A stretch of 41,543 nt of DNA from Pseudomonas putida (GCF_028682635.1 NZ_JANHLK010000040.1:1-41543), one strand, 5' to 3'. Counted from the first letter of the stretch, positions 24,529 through 32,890 are shown. Notes: generated by a model not told the origin, from the sequence alone. Made by a program: numbers and translations.

Positions 24529-26172
24529 ATGATGGCGACAAAAATAATTCCACCCGCCGACGGCGCCTACGCCTATCCCTTGCTGATCAAGCAATTGCTG
24601 CTGTCCGGGGTGCGCTACGAACCGGGCCGGGAAATCGTCTACGCCGATAAGCTGCGCTACAGCTACCAGACCCTCAACAAGCGCATCCGCCGCCTGGCTA
24701 ATGCGCTGACCGCGGCCGGGGTCAAGGCCGGGGACACCGTGGCCCTGCTCGACTGGGACAGCCACCGTTATCTGGAATGCTTCTTCGCCGTGCCGATGAT
24801 CGGCGCGGTGCTGCACACGGTGAACATTCGCCTGTCGCCGGAGCAGGTGCTGTTCACCATGAACCACGCCGAAGACGATGTGGTGCTGGTGCATGACGAT
24901 TTCCTGCCGCTGGTGGAACAGATCCAGGATCGGTTGACCACGGTCAAAGGCTTTGTCCAGCTCACCGAAGACCAGGCGAGCGACACTTCGTTGCCGGTGC
25001 TGGGCGAGTACGAGCAGTTGCTGTCGCAGTGCCCGGACCAGTACGACTTTCCCGATTTCGACGAGAACTCGGTAGCGACGCTGTTCTACACCACCGGCAC
25101 CACCGGCGACCCCAAGGGCGTGTATTTCACCCATCGCCAGCTGGTCCTGCACACCCTGAATGCCGTGGGCTCGTTGGGCGTCTACCAGGGCGCGCCACTG
25201 CTGCGTTCCGACGACGTGTACATGCCGATCACGCCGATGTTCCACGTGCATGCCTGGGGTGTGCCTTACGTCGCGACCCTGATGGGCATCAAGCAGGTGT
25301 ACCCCGGCCGCTACGAACCCAACAGCCTGGTGCGGCTGTATCAGGAGGAGAAGGTGACCTTCTCCCACTGTGTGCCGACCATCCTGCAGATGATCCTCAA
25401 TTGCGAGCAAGGCAAGTCCGCCCGTTTCGACGGCTGGAAAATGCTCCTGGGCGGCAGCGCGCTGCCCCTGGGGATTGCCAGCGAAGCCAGTGCCAAGGGC
25501 ATCGTGGTACACGCCGGCTACGGCATGTCCGAGACCTGCCCGCTGCTGTGCCTGACTTACCTGCGCGACGAAGACCTCCAGCAGCCCATGCAGGCGCAAC
25601 TGCCGACGCGCATCAAGACTGGCACGCCGGTGCCGATGGTCGACCTGAAGATCATCGACGCCAGTGGCAATGACGTTGCTCATGACGGCGAGTCCCTGGG
25701 CGAGATCGTGGTGCGTGCGCCCTGGCTGACCCAAGGCTATCTGAAGGAGCCGCAAAAGGGCGCCGAGCTGTGGCAGGACGGCTGGCTGCATACCGGCGAC
25801 ATGGCATCCATCGATCCGTTGGGCGGCGTGGAAATCAAGGACCGGATCAAGGACGTGATCAAGACGGGCGGGGAGTGGATCAGCTCGCTGGAACTGGAAA
25901 GCCTGATCAGCGAACACGAGGCGGTGCTGTCGGTCGCGGTGGTCGGCATTGCCGATGAGCAGTGGGGCGAACGGCCCATGGCGCTGGTGGTCTGTGAGCC
26001 TGGGCAATACCTGGATCGCAAGATCCTCGAGGCGCACCTGCAAGGGTTTGTGGAGCTCGGCCGCATCAACAAGTGGGCGATCCCCAAGCAGTTCAAGTTC
26101 GTCGCCGAGATCCCCAAGACCAGCGTCGGCAAGATCAACAAGAAACTGATCCGCGAACAAGAGTTGGCCTAG
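24529..26172 (+). CDS. AMP-forming acyl-CoA ligase (AlkK-like)
   Basis: The product has 547 residues of the ANL superfamily. The AMP-binding P-loop TTGTTGDPKG is at 188-197. Later motifs are GYGMSETCPL, GWLHTGDMASID and a C-terminal lysine in TSVGKINKK. It resembles medium-chain AlkK-type ligases (YPLLIKQLLLSG at the start). It makes acyl-CoA from a free acid, ATP and CoA in the cytoplasm. Two ATGs in a row (24529 and 24532) allow either start. It is the last gene of the operon; a REP cluster at 26199-26353 follows, and no T-rich terminator is seen. Confidence 0.92.
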   Translation: MMATKIIPPADGAYAYPLLIKQLLLSGVRYEPGREIVYADKLRYSYQTLNKRIRRLANALTAAGVKAGDTVALLDWDSHRYLECFFAVPMIGAVLHTVNIRLSPEQVLFTMNHAEDDVVLVHDDFLPLVEQIQDRLTTVKGFVQLTEDQASDTSLPVLGEYEQLLSQCPDQYDFPDFDENSVATLFYTTGTTGDPKGVYFTHRQLVLHTLNAVGSLGVYQGAPLLRSDDVYMPITPMFHVHAWGVPYVATLMGIKQVYPGRYEPNSLVRLYQEEKVTFSHCVPTILQMILNCEQGKSARFDGWKMLLGGSALPLGIASEASAKGIVVHAGYGMSETCPLLCLTYLRDEDLQQPMQAQLPTRIKTGTPVPMVDLKIIDASGNDVAHDGESLGEIVVRAPWLTQGYLKEPQKGAELWQDGWLHTGDMASIDPLGGVEIKDRIKDVIKTGGEWISSLELESLISEHEAVLSVAVVGIADEQWGERPMALVVCEPGQYLDRKILEAHLQGFVELGRINKWAIPKQFKFVAEIPKTSVGKINKKLIREQELA

Positions 26173-26198
26173 GGTTTTGCGCTCAACGCAAAAAACAT

Positions 26199-26353
26199 TG
26201 TAGGAGCTGGCTTGCCAGCGAAGAGGCCCGAAAGATCGATGCAATACTCGAGGGCGCCTTCGCCGGCAAGCCGGGCTCCTACAGATCCGCGGTGGCCACG
26301 GACTCACGTGCGGCGCAAAACATTGTAGGAGCTGGCTTGCCAGCGAAGAGGCC
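26199..26353. repeat. REP cluster (three elements)
   Basis: Forward REP cores start at 26199 and 26324, and an inverted core ends at 26283 (GCAAGCCGGGCTCCTACA). The cluster sits between the convergent acyl-CoA ligase and msrA genes. No gene is seen. Confidence 0.85.
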
Positions 26354-26390
26354 CTCAAGGACACCATAGCCAGCAGCCAGCGCCCACAAA

Positions 26391-26897
26391 TCATTTACGC
26401 TTGGGCAACGTCCAGTTCGGTCGTATGAAGTGGCAGGTGTAGCCGTTGGGGTAGTGCTCGAGGTAGTCCTGATGCTCAGGTTCCGCCTCCCAGAACGGCC
26501 CGGCGGGTTCGATCTCCGTGACCACCTTGCCCGGCCACAGGCCAGAGGCATCAGCGTCGGCCACGGTATCCTCGGCCACGCGCTGTTGCGCTTCATCCAG
26601 ATAATAGATCGCCGAGCGATAGCTCATGCCGATATCGTTGCCCTGACGATTGAGGGTGCTCGGATCATGGATCTGAAAGAAAAACTCAAGGATCTGCCGA
26701 TAACTGATCTGCTCCGGGTCGAAGACGATTTCGATCGCTTCGGCGTGGGAGCCATGGTTGCGATAGGTCGCATTGGGCACATCACCACCGGTGTAGCCCA
26801 CCCGCGTGGAGATCACGCCAGGGTAGCGCCGCAGCAGATCCTGCATGCCCCAGAAGCAGCCGCCGGCGAGGATGGCGGTTTCGGTGTTCGTCGTCAT
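26391..26897 (-). CDS. msrA: Peptide methionine sulfoxide reductase MsrA
   Basis: The product has 168 residues, the short form. The catalytic motif GGCFWG has Cys14. Further family blocks are RVGYTGGDVPNATYRNHGSHAEAIEI and GNDIGMSYRSAIYY. It reduces the S epimer of methionine sulfoxide in proteins with thioredoxin. No signal peptide is present, so it is cytoplasmic. Resolving cysteines of the longer E. coli form are not in the usual C-terminal place; one Cys lies in GYTCHF. GGGAGGT precedes the start. An 8-bp hairpin at 26922-26942 lies just upstream and may end the PCuAC transcript. Many Pseudomonas carry a second, longer MsrA elsewhere; this cannot be checked here. Confidence 0.93.
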   Translation of the reverse strand: MTTNTETAILAGGCFWGMQDLLRRYPGVISTRVGYTGGDVPNATYRNHGSHAEAIEIVFDPEQISYRQILEFFFQIHDPSTLNRQGNDIGMSYRSAIYYLDEAQQRVAEDTVADADASGLWPGKVVTEIEPAGPFWEAEPEHQDYLEHYPNGYTCHFIRPNWTLPKRK

Positions 26898-26950
26898 CAG
26901 TACGCACCTCCCATCAAAGCGCGGCCTCCGGAGGGGAGGCCGTCAGTCCC

Positions 26951-27439
26951 TCAATGCATCTTGCTGTGATCCATGTTGCCGTGATCCATCGTACCCAGTG
27001 CCCGGGCCTCGGCGTCAACCTTGATCGTCTCTTTCTCGCCCTTGGCGTTTTCCACGGTCAAGGTCAACGGCACTTTGCTACCTTCCTTGATCTGGCCCGT
27101 CAGGTCCATGAGCATGATGTGGTAGCCATGGGGATCGAAGCTCACCGGCTTGCCGGCCGGCAACGCCACGGACTCGACCTGCTGCATGCTCATCACATCG
27201 TCTTTCATGCTCGACTGGTGAATCTGCACCAACTTCGCCACCGGCGACTGCACGCTGAGCAGCTTGCTGTCAGTGTCGGCCTGCAAGGTCATGAAGGCGC
27301 CGCTCGAAGGCTGGCCGGCCACCGTCGCCCGGACCCAGGCGTCGTTGACCTGGGTTTGCGCGGACACCTGCCACGCCATGCCGATCAGGGTCAGGCCCAG
27401 GGCCAGTTGTTTGAAACGGGGTGCGCAAAACAAAGTCAT
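26951..27439 (-). CDS. Periplasmic copper chaperone PCu(A)C
   Basis: The product has 162 residues with a signal peptide (hydrophobic 11-24, cleavage after SAQ or VSA near 27). The copper motif is visible: His74 and Met78 in HQSSM, Met83/Met85, and His107-x-Met109 in PHGYHIML. The C-terminal tail is rich in His and Met (GTMDHGNMDHSKMH), a further Cu(I) site. Such proteins carry copper to the CuA site of cytochrome oxidase with SCO. The ATG at 27439 overlaps the SCO stop, so the two are coupled. Longer open reading upstream is the SCO gene in another frame. Confidence 0.92.
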   Translation of the reverse strand: MTLFCAPRFKQLALGLTLIGMAWQVSAQTQVNDAWVRATVAGQPSSGAFMTLQADTDSKLLSVQSPVAKLVQIHQSSMKDDVMSMQQVESVALPAGKPVSFDPHGYHIMLMDLTGQIKEGSKVPLTLTVENAKGEKETIKVDAEARALGTMDHGNMDHSKMH

Positions 27440-28044
27440 CAGCAGACCTCCATGACGGTGAGCAGGTCTTCTGCGCACTCTTGAGCGGTAAGGGACGCGG
27501 ACAGGCCGAGGCGCAAATTGCCCCGGGAGTCGAACACGAAGCTGGTCGCGGTATGGGACAGGGTGTAGGTATCGCCGCTGGGGACTTTCTCGAAGAATAC
27601 GCCGAACTCCTTGGCGGTGGCGGCGGTTTCTTCCAGGGTGCCGGACAGCGCTTCGAAACTCGGGTCGAAGGCCTTCACGTACTTGTCGAGCAACTCGGGG
27701 GTATCGCGCTCGGGGTCCAGGGTGATGAAGATCACTTGCAGGCGCTCGCCATCGCGGCCCATCAGTTTCTTTGCCTGGGCGGCGCGGGCCAGCGTGGTCG
27801 GGCAGACGGCCGGGCACTGGGTGAAACCGAAGAAGATCATCGGCATCAGGCCCTGGTAGCTGCCGAGCATGCGGGTTTCGCCGTCGGCATCCTTGAGCTT
27901 GAAGGAACGCCCCATGATCTTGTCGCTCAGGTCCTTGCCGTACTTGAACGACAGCTTGCTGCTGTCATCACAGCCGGCGAGCAGGCCGAGGCTCAGCAGG
28001 CTCATGCCTTGCAGGACCGTGCGGCGGGAATACAACGTACTCAT
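27439..28044 (-). CDS. SCO1/SenC family copper-binding lipoprotein
   Basis: The product has 201 residues. The N terminus has RR at 7-8, a hydrophobic stretch and lipobox LAGC with Cys25, so it is anchored to a membrane facing the periplasm. The copper/thioredoxin motif CPAVC (Cys77, Cys81) and the distal His164 in LSHTAT are all present. It helps assemble the CuA centre of cytochrome c oxidase. The start at 28044 is chosen because AGGA is about 12 bases upstream and the lipoprotein signal begins there; 27 more open codons upstream are unlikely. Oxidase genes are absent nearby, so the pair serves an oxidase encoded elsewhere. Confidence 0.93.
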   Translation of the reverse strand: MSTLYSRRTVLQGMSLLSLGLLAGCDDSSKLSFKYGKDLSDKIMGRSFKLKDADGETRMLGSYQGLMPMIFFGFTQCPAVCPTTLARAAQAKKLMGRDGERLQVIFITLDPERDTPELLDKYVKAFDPSFEALSGTLEETAATAKEFGVFFEKVPSGDTYTLSHTATSFVFDSRGNLRLGLSASLTAQECAEDLLTVMEVC

Positions 28045-28286
28045 GGAAAAAAGCATCCTGTGTAGCGACTGGAAATCTACAGTGGCTGATCTCTGAGACG
28101 AGAAAAAGCGCGTGGATGTTAACAAACTGTTGCCCGTTGGCGCTCAATCGATGGCCAGCCGGTCATGCGCCAAAAGGTCGCGGTCGGTGTAATACATGAA
28201 AATACAAACGCGGCGGATGCCGACACATTGCAGATACAAACTTGCGATTAGATGGCGCTTTCCAACGAGTTGAAGCGAGCATCGTC

Positions 28287-28487
28287 ATGATCCGTAAACT
28301 GCAGCAAGCCGCCCGTTTCCTTGGCCAGAGTGCGCGTTTGATGGTGGGCGTACCTGATTACGACAACTACGTTGCGCAGCGGGCGATCACCCATCCGGGG
28401 GAGCCGGTGATGAGCCAGGAGGCGTTTTTTCGTGAGCGTCAGGAGGCGCGTTTCGGTCGTGGGAAATGTAATACGCGGTGTTGCTGA
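28287..28487 (+). CDS. YbdD/YjiX family small protein
   Basis: The product has 66 residues and closely follows E. coli YjiX: an N-terminal LGQSARLMVG segment, then VPDYDNYVAQR, HPGEPVMSQEAFFRERQEARFG and the final RCC. The family usually overlaps or directly follows a CstA/BtsT pyruvate or peptide transporter gene. No such gene is here: the upstream side is the divergent SCO gene and the downstream side is a BIME array. It is therefore an orphan copy. The start at 28287 fits the family; weak AAGCGAG lies upstream. Function is unknown. Confidence 0.85.
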   Translation: MIRKLQQAARFLGQSARLMVGVPDYDNYVAQRAITHPGEPVMSQEAFFRERQEARFGRGKCNTRCC

Positions 28488-28518
28488 TGCTGCAAACTCC
28501 CGCTTATGGCCCCGATCC

Positions 28519-28975
28519 ACTGCAGGGCTGGCTCGCCCGAGATGGCCTCATAACGGCCACCATCGCATCGCCAGCAAGCCGGCTCCTACGGATATGCGTC
28601 ACGCCAAAAATTCAACTTACCTGCGCGAAACCTGTAGGAGCTGGCTTGCCAGCGATGGCGGCATAACGGCCACCATCGCATCGCCAGCAAGCCGGCTCCT
28701 ACGGATATGTGTCACGCCACAAATTCAACTTACCTGCACGAAACCTGTAGGAGCTGGCTTGCCAGCGATGGCGGCATAACGGCCACCATCGCATCGCCAG
28801 CAAGCCGGCTCCTACGGATATGCGTCACGCCACAAATTCAACTTACCTGCGCGAAACCTGTAGGAGCTGGCTTGCCAGCGATGGCGGCCTGACAGCCAAC
28901 CCGTCTCTCGCGGCTGTACCCGATCTACTGTGGGAGCCGGCCTGCCGGCGATGGCGGCCGAAAGACCAGCCCATT
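28519..28975. repeat. BIME array with 113-bp units
   Basis: Forward REP cores start at 28633, 28746 and 28859, an exact 113-bp period, each paired with an inverted core ending GGCTCCTACGGATATG. A partial unit precedes (28519-28590) and a diverged one follows (to about 28975). The units are near-identical to those at 1-199. Open frames across it simply repeat the unit and are not genes. Confidence 0.88.
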
Positions 28976-29259
28976 ATTGAAGGGCGGAACACCTATCAAG
29001 GCGGATCAATCTGATCCAGCACCCGATTCGCCGTAATCTCCGCCAGCATTACACGGTTTGAAATCCCGGCAGTGCAATCGGCCGCTGCATGCACTTTTAA
29101 AGCGCCCTGCCTGACAACGTGCACCAGTGCGAAGCGGTTTGCCGAGTTTTTCTATCGCAAGCTGCAACAGCCTTCCGACCCGCTCAATCCGCCAGAAACA
29201 CGCCTGACTCGCAGTCATCACGCCAGTTTTCACGACCGTGGAAGTATCAATCAGCAATC

Positions 29260-29276
29260 TGGCACAAACACTGCAT
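29260..29276 (+). promoter_or_regulatory. Sigma-54-type promoter of nirB
   Basis: TGGCACAAACACTGCAT has GG at 29261-29262 and GC at 29273-29274, the exact -24/-12 spacing; the TGGCAC half is perfect. Transcription should start near 29286, giving a leader of about 200 bases before nirB. No full NtrC site could be identified by eye upstream. Nitrogen control of assimilatory nitrite reductase through NtrC and RpoN would fit. Confidence 0.65.
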
Positions 29277-29285
29277 CATCCCCCT

Positions 29286-29488
29286 CAAGCCCCTCTGAAA
29301 AAGAAGGGCAGCCCTCTCGGTCAACGACGATCGACTGGCCGCACAGGTCGTGGGCAACATCGGTGGATCAGGCATGGCCGTCTGGTTTCGACACCGCAAA
29401 AGAACAGGCAAAGACGCCTGGAACCGCAAGGTTTCAGGCGTTTTTTTTTGCTTTTTTTCACCGTGATGGGCTTTGGGCAGGGTCGTAT
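29286..29488 (+). promoter_or_regulatory. nirB leader with candidate antitermination elements
   Basis: This is the predicted untranslated leader. It holds a hairpin at 29332-29350 with a 6-base loop (GCCGCA) on a CTG/CAG plus CGA/TCG stem, and the terminator at 29414-29449. The ANTAR protein NasT is known to control such leaders of nitrate/nitrite genes in Azotobacter and Pseudomonas by binding two hexaloop hairpins. Only one clear hexaloop was found here and its first base is G, not the usual A, so the ANTAR reading is tentative. Confidence 0.45.
29414..29449 (+). terminator. Leader terminator (attenuator) before nirB
   Basis: A 12-bp unbroken stem (left arm 29414-29425, right arm 29430-29441, one G-U pair) has a GCAA tetraloop and a run of nine T at 29441-29449. 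It ends 40 bases before the nirB start and lies downstream of the sigma-54-type promoter, so it must be bypassed for expression. Confidence 0.88.
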
Positions 29489-32050
29489 ATGAATTCCAAT
29501 GTAGCCAGTTTGAACAAGCTGCAAACGCTGATCGTGATCGGCAATGGCATGGTCGGGCATCATTGTGTCGAGCAGTTGATCGAGCGCGGCGCGCTTGATC
29601 GCTATCGGCTGCACGTCTTCAGTGAAGAGCCGATGCGTGCCTACGACCGCGTGCATCTGTCCGAATACTTCTCCGGTCGCGATGCCGAGTCGCTGGCACT
29701 CAGTGACGCGGCGTTGTACCAGACGCCCGGCGTCACCCTGCACCTGGGGGTGCCGGTGTTGGAAATCGATCGTGCCCGGCGCCAGGTGATCACCGCGCAA
29801 GGCTGTGTGGCCTACGACAAGCTGGTCCTGGCCACCGGGTCCTACCCGTTCGTGCCGCCGATCGAAGGCGCCGAAGGCGATTCGCGGCTGGTCTATCGCA
29901 CCCTGGAAGACCTCGATGCCATTCGTGCCGCGGCGGCCAATGCCCGGCGCGGTGTGGTGGTTGGCGGTGGCCTGCTCGGCCTGGAAGCCGCCAACGCCCT
30001 GAAAAGCCTGGGACTCGAAGCGCACGTGGTGGAATTCGCGCCACGGCTGATGCCGGTGCAACTGGATGACCTCGGTGGGCTGGCGCTCAAGGCGCAGATC
30101 GAGCGGCTGGGCGTCGGTGTGCACCTGTCCCGCGCCACGCAATCGATCAGCGCCGGCGAGCAGTACCGCTACCGGATGAACTTTGCCAACGACGAATTCC
30201 TCGAGACCGACCTGATCGTGTTCTCCGCCGGGATTCGTGCCCAGGACGCGCTGGCCCGGCAATGCGCGCTGGACATCGGCCCGCGCGGTGGCGTGGTGAT
30301 CGACGACACCTGCCTGAGCTGCGACCCGCACATCTACGCCATCGGCGAGTGCGCATCGTGGAATGGCAGCCTGTTCGGCCTGGTCGCCCCCGGCTACCAG
30401 ATGGCCCGCAGTGTCGCCGCGCGCCTGTGTGACGATGCCGCCGAGCCGTTCCAGGGCGCCGACATGTCGACCAAGCTCAAGCTGCTGGGCGTCGACGTCG
30501 GCTCCATCGGCGATGCCCACGCCAACACGCCGGGCGCCCGCAGCTATCAGTTCATCGACGAAACCAGTGCCAGCTACCGGCGCCTGGTGGTCGACGCCAG
30601 CGGTAAACAGGTGCTCGGTGCAGTGCTGATCGGCGACAACAGCTACTACGACACGCTGCTGCAATACATGCAGAACGCGATCGCATTGCCTTCCGAGCCC
30701 GCCGCGCTGATCCTGCCTTCGTCCGAAGGCGCACCGACCCTCGGCCCTGGCGCCTTGCCGGAAACCGCCACGGTCTGCTCCTGCCACAACGTGACCAAGG
30801 GCGCCATCTGCTCGGCCATCGACGGCGGTTGTACCGACCTCGGCCTGCTCAAGTCACAAACCAAGGCCTGCACCGGTTGCGGCGGTTGCGCAGGCTTGCT
30901 CAAGCAAGTCTTCGAGCATGAGCTGATCGCCCGTGGGGTCAGCGTCGACAAGAGCCTGTGCGAACACTTCGCCTACACCCGCCAGGAGCTGTATGCGCTG
31001 GTGCGGGTGGAAGGGGTGATCAGTTTCGAAGAACTGCTGGCCAAGCATGGCCGTGGCCACACCGGTTGCGACGTGTGCAAGCCGGCGGTGGGCTCGATCC
31101 TGGCGTCCTGCTGGAACCAGCCGATCATGGACCCGTCGCTGGTGCCGCTGCAGGACACCAACGACACCTTCATGGCCAACATGCAGAAGAACGGCACCTA
31201 TTCAGTGGTGCCGCGCATTCCCGGTGGCGAGATCACCGCCGACAAGCTGATTGCAATCGGCGTTGTAGCGAAGAAATACGACCTCTACACCAAGATCACC
31301 GGTGGCCAGCGTATCGACCTGTTCGGCGCCCAGTTGCATCAGTTGCCGGACATCTGGAGCGAACTGATCGAAGCAGGCTTCGAAACCGGCCACGCCTACG
31401 GCAAGTCGACCCGTACGGTGAAGTCCTGCGTCGGCAGCACCTGGTGCCGCTACGGCGTGCAGGACAGCGTGCAAATGGCCCTGACCATCGAAGACCGCTA
31501 CAAGGGCCTGCGCTCGCCGCACAAGCTCAAGTTCGCCGTGTCCGGTTGCACCCGTGAATGCGCCGAAGCGCAAAGCAAGGACGTCGGCGTGATCGCCACC
31601 GAGAAGGGCTGGAACCTCTACATCGCCGGCAACGGCGGCATGCGCCCGCGCCATGCCGAGCTGTTCGCCACCGACCTCGACGACGCGACCCTGATCCGCT
31701 ACATCGACCGCTTCCTGATGTTCTACATCCGCACCGCCGACAAGTTGCAGCGCACCTCGGTCTGGCGCGAAAGCCTGGAAGGCGGCCTGGACTACCTCAA
31801 GGACGTGATCATCCACGACAGCCTTGGTCTGGGCGCCGAGCTCGAGTCGCAGATGCAGCTGGTGGTCAATCGCTACGAATGCGAGTGGGCCAACGCCCTC
31901 AAGGACCCGGAAAAGCTCAAGCGCTTCCGTACCTTCGTCAACGACAAACGCGCGGACCCGGACATCCACTTCGTCCAGGAACGCGGCCAGCGCCGGCCGA
32001 TCATGGCGGCCGAACTCAACCTGATCCCTGTTACCGAGGAGAGCGTTTGA
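29489..32050 (+). CDS. nirB: Assimilatory nitrite reductase, large subunit
   Basis: The product has 853 residues, the usual NirB length. Order: FAD/NAD(P)H reductase domain (TLIVIGNGMVGHHCVEQL; second Rossmann site GVVVGGGLLGLEAAN), a BFD-like [2Fe-2S] site with Cys430, Cys432, Cys461 and Cys464, a second small Cys region (GHTGCDVCKP), and the siroheme/[4Fe-4S] domain with Cys647, Cys653, Cys687 and Cys691 (CVGSTWC, CTREC). It reduces nitrite to ammonium with NAD(P)H in the cytoplasm. The start at 29489 matches the family N terminus; the frame stays open to 29072, but that part crosses the terminator. The stop overlaps the nirD start by one base. Confidence 0.95.
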   Translation: MNSNVASLNKLQTLIVIGNGMVGHHCVEQLIERGALDRYRLHVFSEEPMRAYDRVHLSEYFSGRDAESLALSDAALYQTPGVTLHLGVPVLEIDRARRQVITAQGCVAYDKLVLATGSYPFVPPIEGAEGDSRLVYRTLEDLDAIRAAAANARRGVVVGGGLLGLEAANALKSLGLEAHVVEFAPRLMPVQLDDLGGLALKAQIERLGVGVHLSRATQSISAGEQYRYRMNFANDEFLETDLIVFSAGIRAQDALARQCALDIGPRGGVVIDDTCLSCDPHIYAIGECASWNGSLFGLVAPGYQMARSVAARLCDDAAEPFQGADMSTKLKLLGVDVGSIGDAHANTPGARSYQFIDETSASYRRLVVDASGKQVLGAVLIGDNSYYDTLLQYMQNAIALPSEPAALILPSSEGAPTLGPGALPETATVCSCHNVTKGAICSAIDGGCTDLGLLKSQTKACTGCGGCAGLLKQVFEHELIARGVSVDKSLCEHFAYTRQELYALVRVEGVISFEELLAKHGRGHTGCDVCKPAVGSILASCWNQPIMDPSLVPLQDTNDTFMANMQKNGTYSVVPRIPGGEITADKLIAIGVVAKKYDLYTKITGGQRIDLFGAQLHQLPDIWSELIEAGFETGHAYGKSTRTVKSCVGSTWCRYGVQDSVQMALTIEDRYKGLRSPHKLKFAVSGCTRECAEAQSKDVGVIATEKGWNLYIAGNGGMRPRHAELFATDLDDATLIRYIDRFLMFYIRTADKLQRTSVWRESLEGGLDYLKDVIIHDSLGLGAELESQMQLVVNRYECEWANALKDPEKLKRFRTFVNDKRADPDIHFVQERGQRRPIMAAELNLIPVTEESV

Positions 32051-32424
32051 TGAACCAGTCCAATAGCCAACGCGTTGAAACCACTGCGTCTGCCACCTGG
32101 CAATCGGTGTGCAGCCAGCAGGACCTGGTCAATGACTCCGGCGTGGTGGTGTGGCTGGACGGTGCCCAGGTGGCGCTGTTCTACCTGCCGGGCATGGAGG
32201 GTAAAAACCTCTATGCCATCGACAACCACGACCCGCAATCCGGGGCCAATGTCATCGGCCGCGGCCTGGTGGGCAGCATCAAGGGCGACCTGGTCGTTGC
32301 CTCGCCTATCTACAAGCAGCATTTCCGTCTTGAGGACGGCAGTTGCCTGGAGTACCCGCAACAGCGCTTACGGGTATGGCCGGTGCGGCTGAACGACGGG
32401 GTGGTGGAAGTCGCAGTGGCCTGA
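32050..32424 (+). CDS. nirD: Nitrite reductase, small subunit
   Basis: The product has 124 residues with a Rieske-like fold. It has no CxH/CxxH ligand pairs, as is normal for NirD of the E. coli type. Typical segments are LYAIDNHDPQSGANVIGRG and GDLVVASPIYKQHFRLEDGSCLEYP. It is needed for NirB activity. Its ATG overlaps the nirB TGA, so they are coupled. The next gene is a CBS protein 25 bp downstream; the assimilatory nitrate reductase gene that follows nirD in several pseudomonads is not there. Confidence 0.95.
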   Translation: MNQSNSQRVETTASATWQSVCSQQDLVNDSGVVVWLDGAQVALFYLPGMEGKNLYAIDNHDPQSGANVIGRGLVGSIKGDLVVASPIYKQHFRLEDGSCLEYPQQRLRVWPVRLNDGVVEVAVA

Positions 32425-32449
32425 GTGCCTTTTTCAGCAGGAGACGGAC

Positions 32450-32890
32450 ATGAAGACAGCCGCACAGTTGCTCAAGCTCAAGGTCGTGGAAAACCAGCAG
32501 GTGCACAGCATCGCCCCGGACGCCATGGTGTTGGAGGCCGTGCAGAAAATGGCCGAAAAGAACGTCGGCGCGTTGCCGGTGATCGACAAGGGCCAGGTCG
32601 TCGGGGTGATCAGCGAGCGCGACTATGCGCGCAAGGTGGTCTTGCTGGGACGTTCGTCAGTCGGCACGCCGGTCAGGGCCATCATGAGTTCCCCGGTGGT
32701 CACGGCCGACAGCCAACAGAGCATCGAGCATTGCATGGCGGTCATGACGGACAGCCATTTGCGGCACCTGCCGGTGGTGGAGAATGGCGAGCTGATCGGG
32801 TTGCTGTCGATTGGTGATCTGGTCAAGGAGGCCATTGTCGAGCAGGCCGACCTGATCCGGCAGTTTGAACATTACATTCGCGGGCACTGA
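32450..32890 (+). CDS. CBS-domain pair protein
   Basis: The product has 146 residues made of two CBS domains: one at about 8-65 (IAPDAMVLEAVQKMAEKNVGALPVIDKGQVVGVISERD) and one at about 75-130 (SSPVVTADSQQSIEHCMAVM, HLPVVENGELIGLLSIGDLVKE). Stand-alone pairs of this kind bind adenine nucleotides and act as sensors of energy state. No catalytic domain is attached. A good ribosome site (CAGGAGA) precedes it. Being 25 bp after nirD and before a shared terminator, it is probably co-transcribed with nirBD. Confidence 0.9.
   Translation: MKTAAQLLKLKVVENQQVHSIAPDAMVLEAVQKMAEKNVGALPVIDKGQVVGVISERDYARKVVLLGRSSVGTPVRAIMSSPVVTADSQQSIEHCMAVMTDSHLRHLPVVENGELIGLLSIGDLVKEAIVEQADLIRQFEHYIRGH

Noticed and set aside
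20032..26394. Minus-strand open frame of about 2120 codons
   Set aside because: It is the antisense shadow of the YCF48-like, RND, acyl-CoA dehydrogenase and ligase genes, caused by GC-rich codon bias. Its composition (His/Gln/Asp-rich, no domain) is not protein-like.
28478..28892. Several 60-115 codon ORFs in the BIME array
   Set aside because: All are translations of the 113-bp repeat and share identical peptide blocks.
29080..29160. NtrC binding sites upstream of nirB
   Set aside because: Only half-sites such as GTGCACC were seen; no full TGCACC-N5-GGTGCA match could be found by eye.
29072..29488. N-terminal extension of nirB to 992 residues
   Set aside because: The added part crosses the sigma-54-type promoter and the leader terminator and has no NirB homology; NirB starts at 29489.
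29238..29492. 84-codon frame whose stop overlaps the nirB ATG
   Set aside because: It begins upstream of the predicted transcript start and reads through the terminator hairpin. The short frame from 29466 could be a leader peptide, but no ribosome site supports it.
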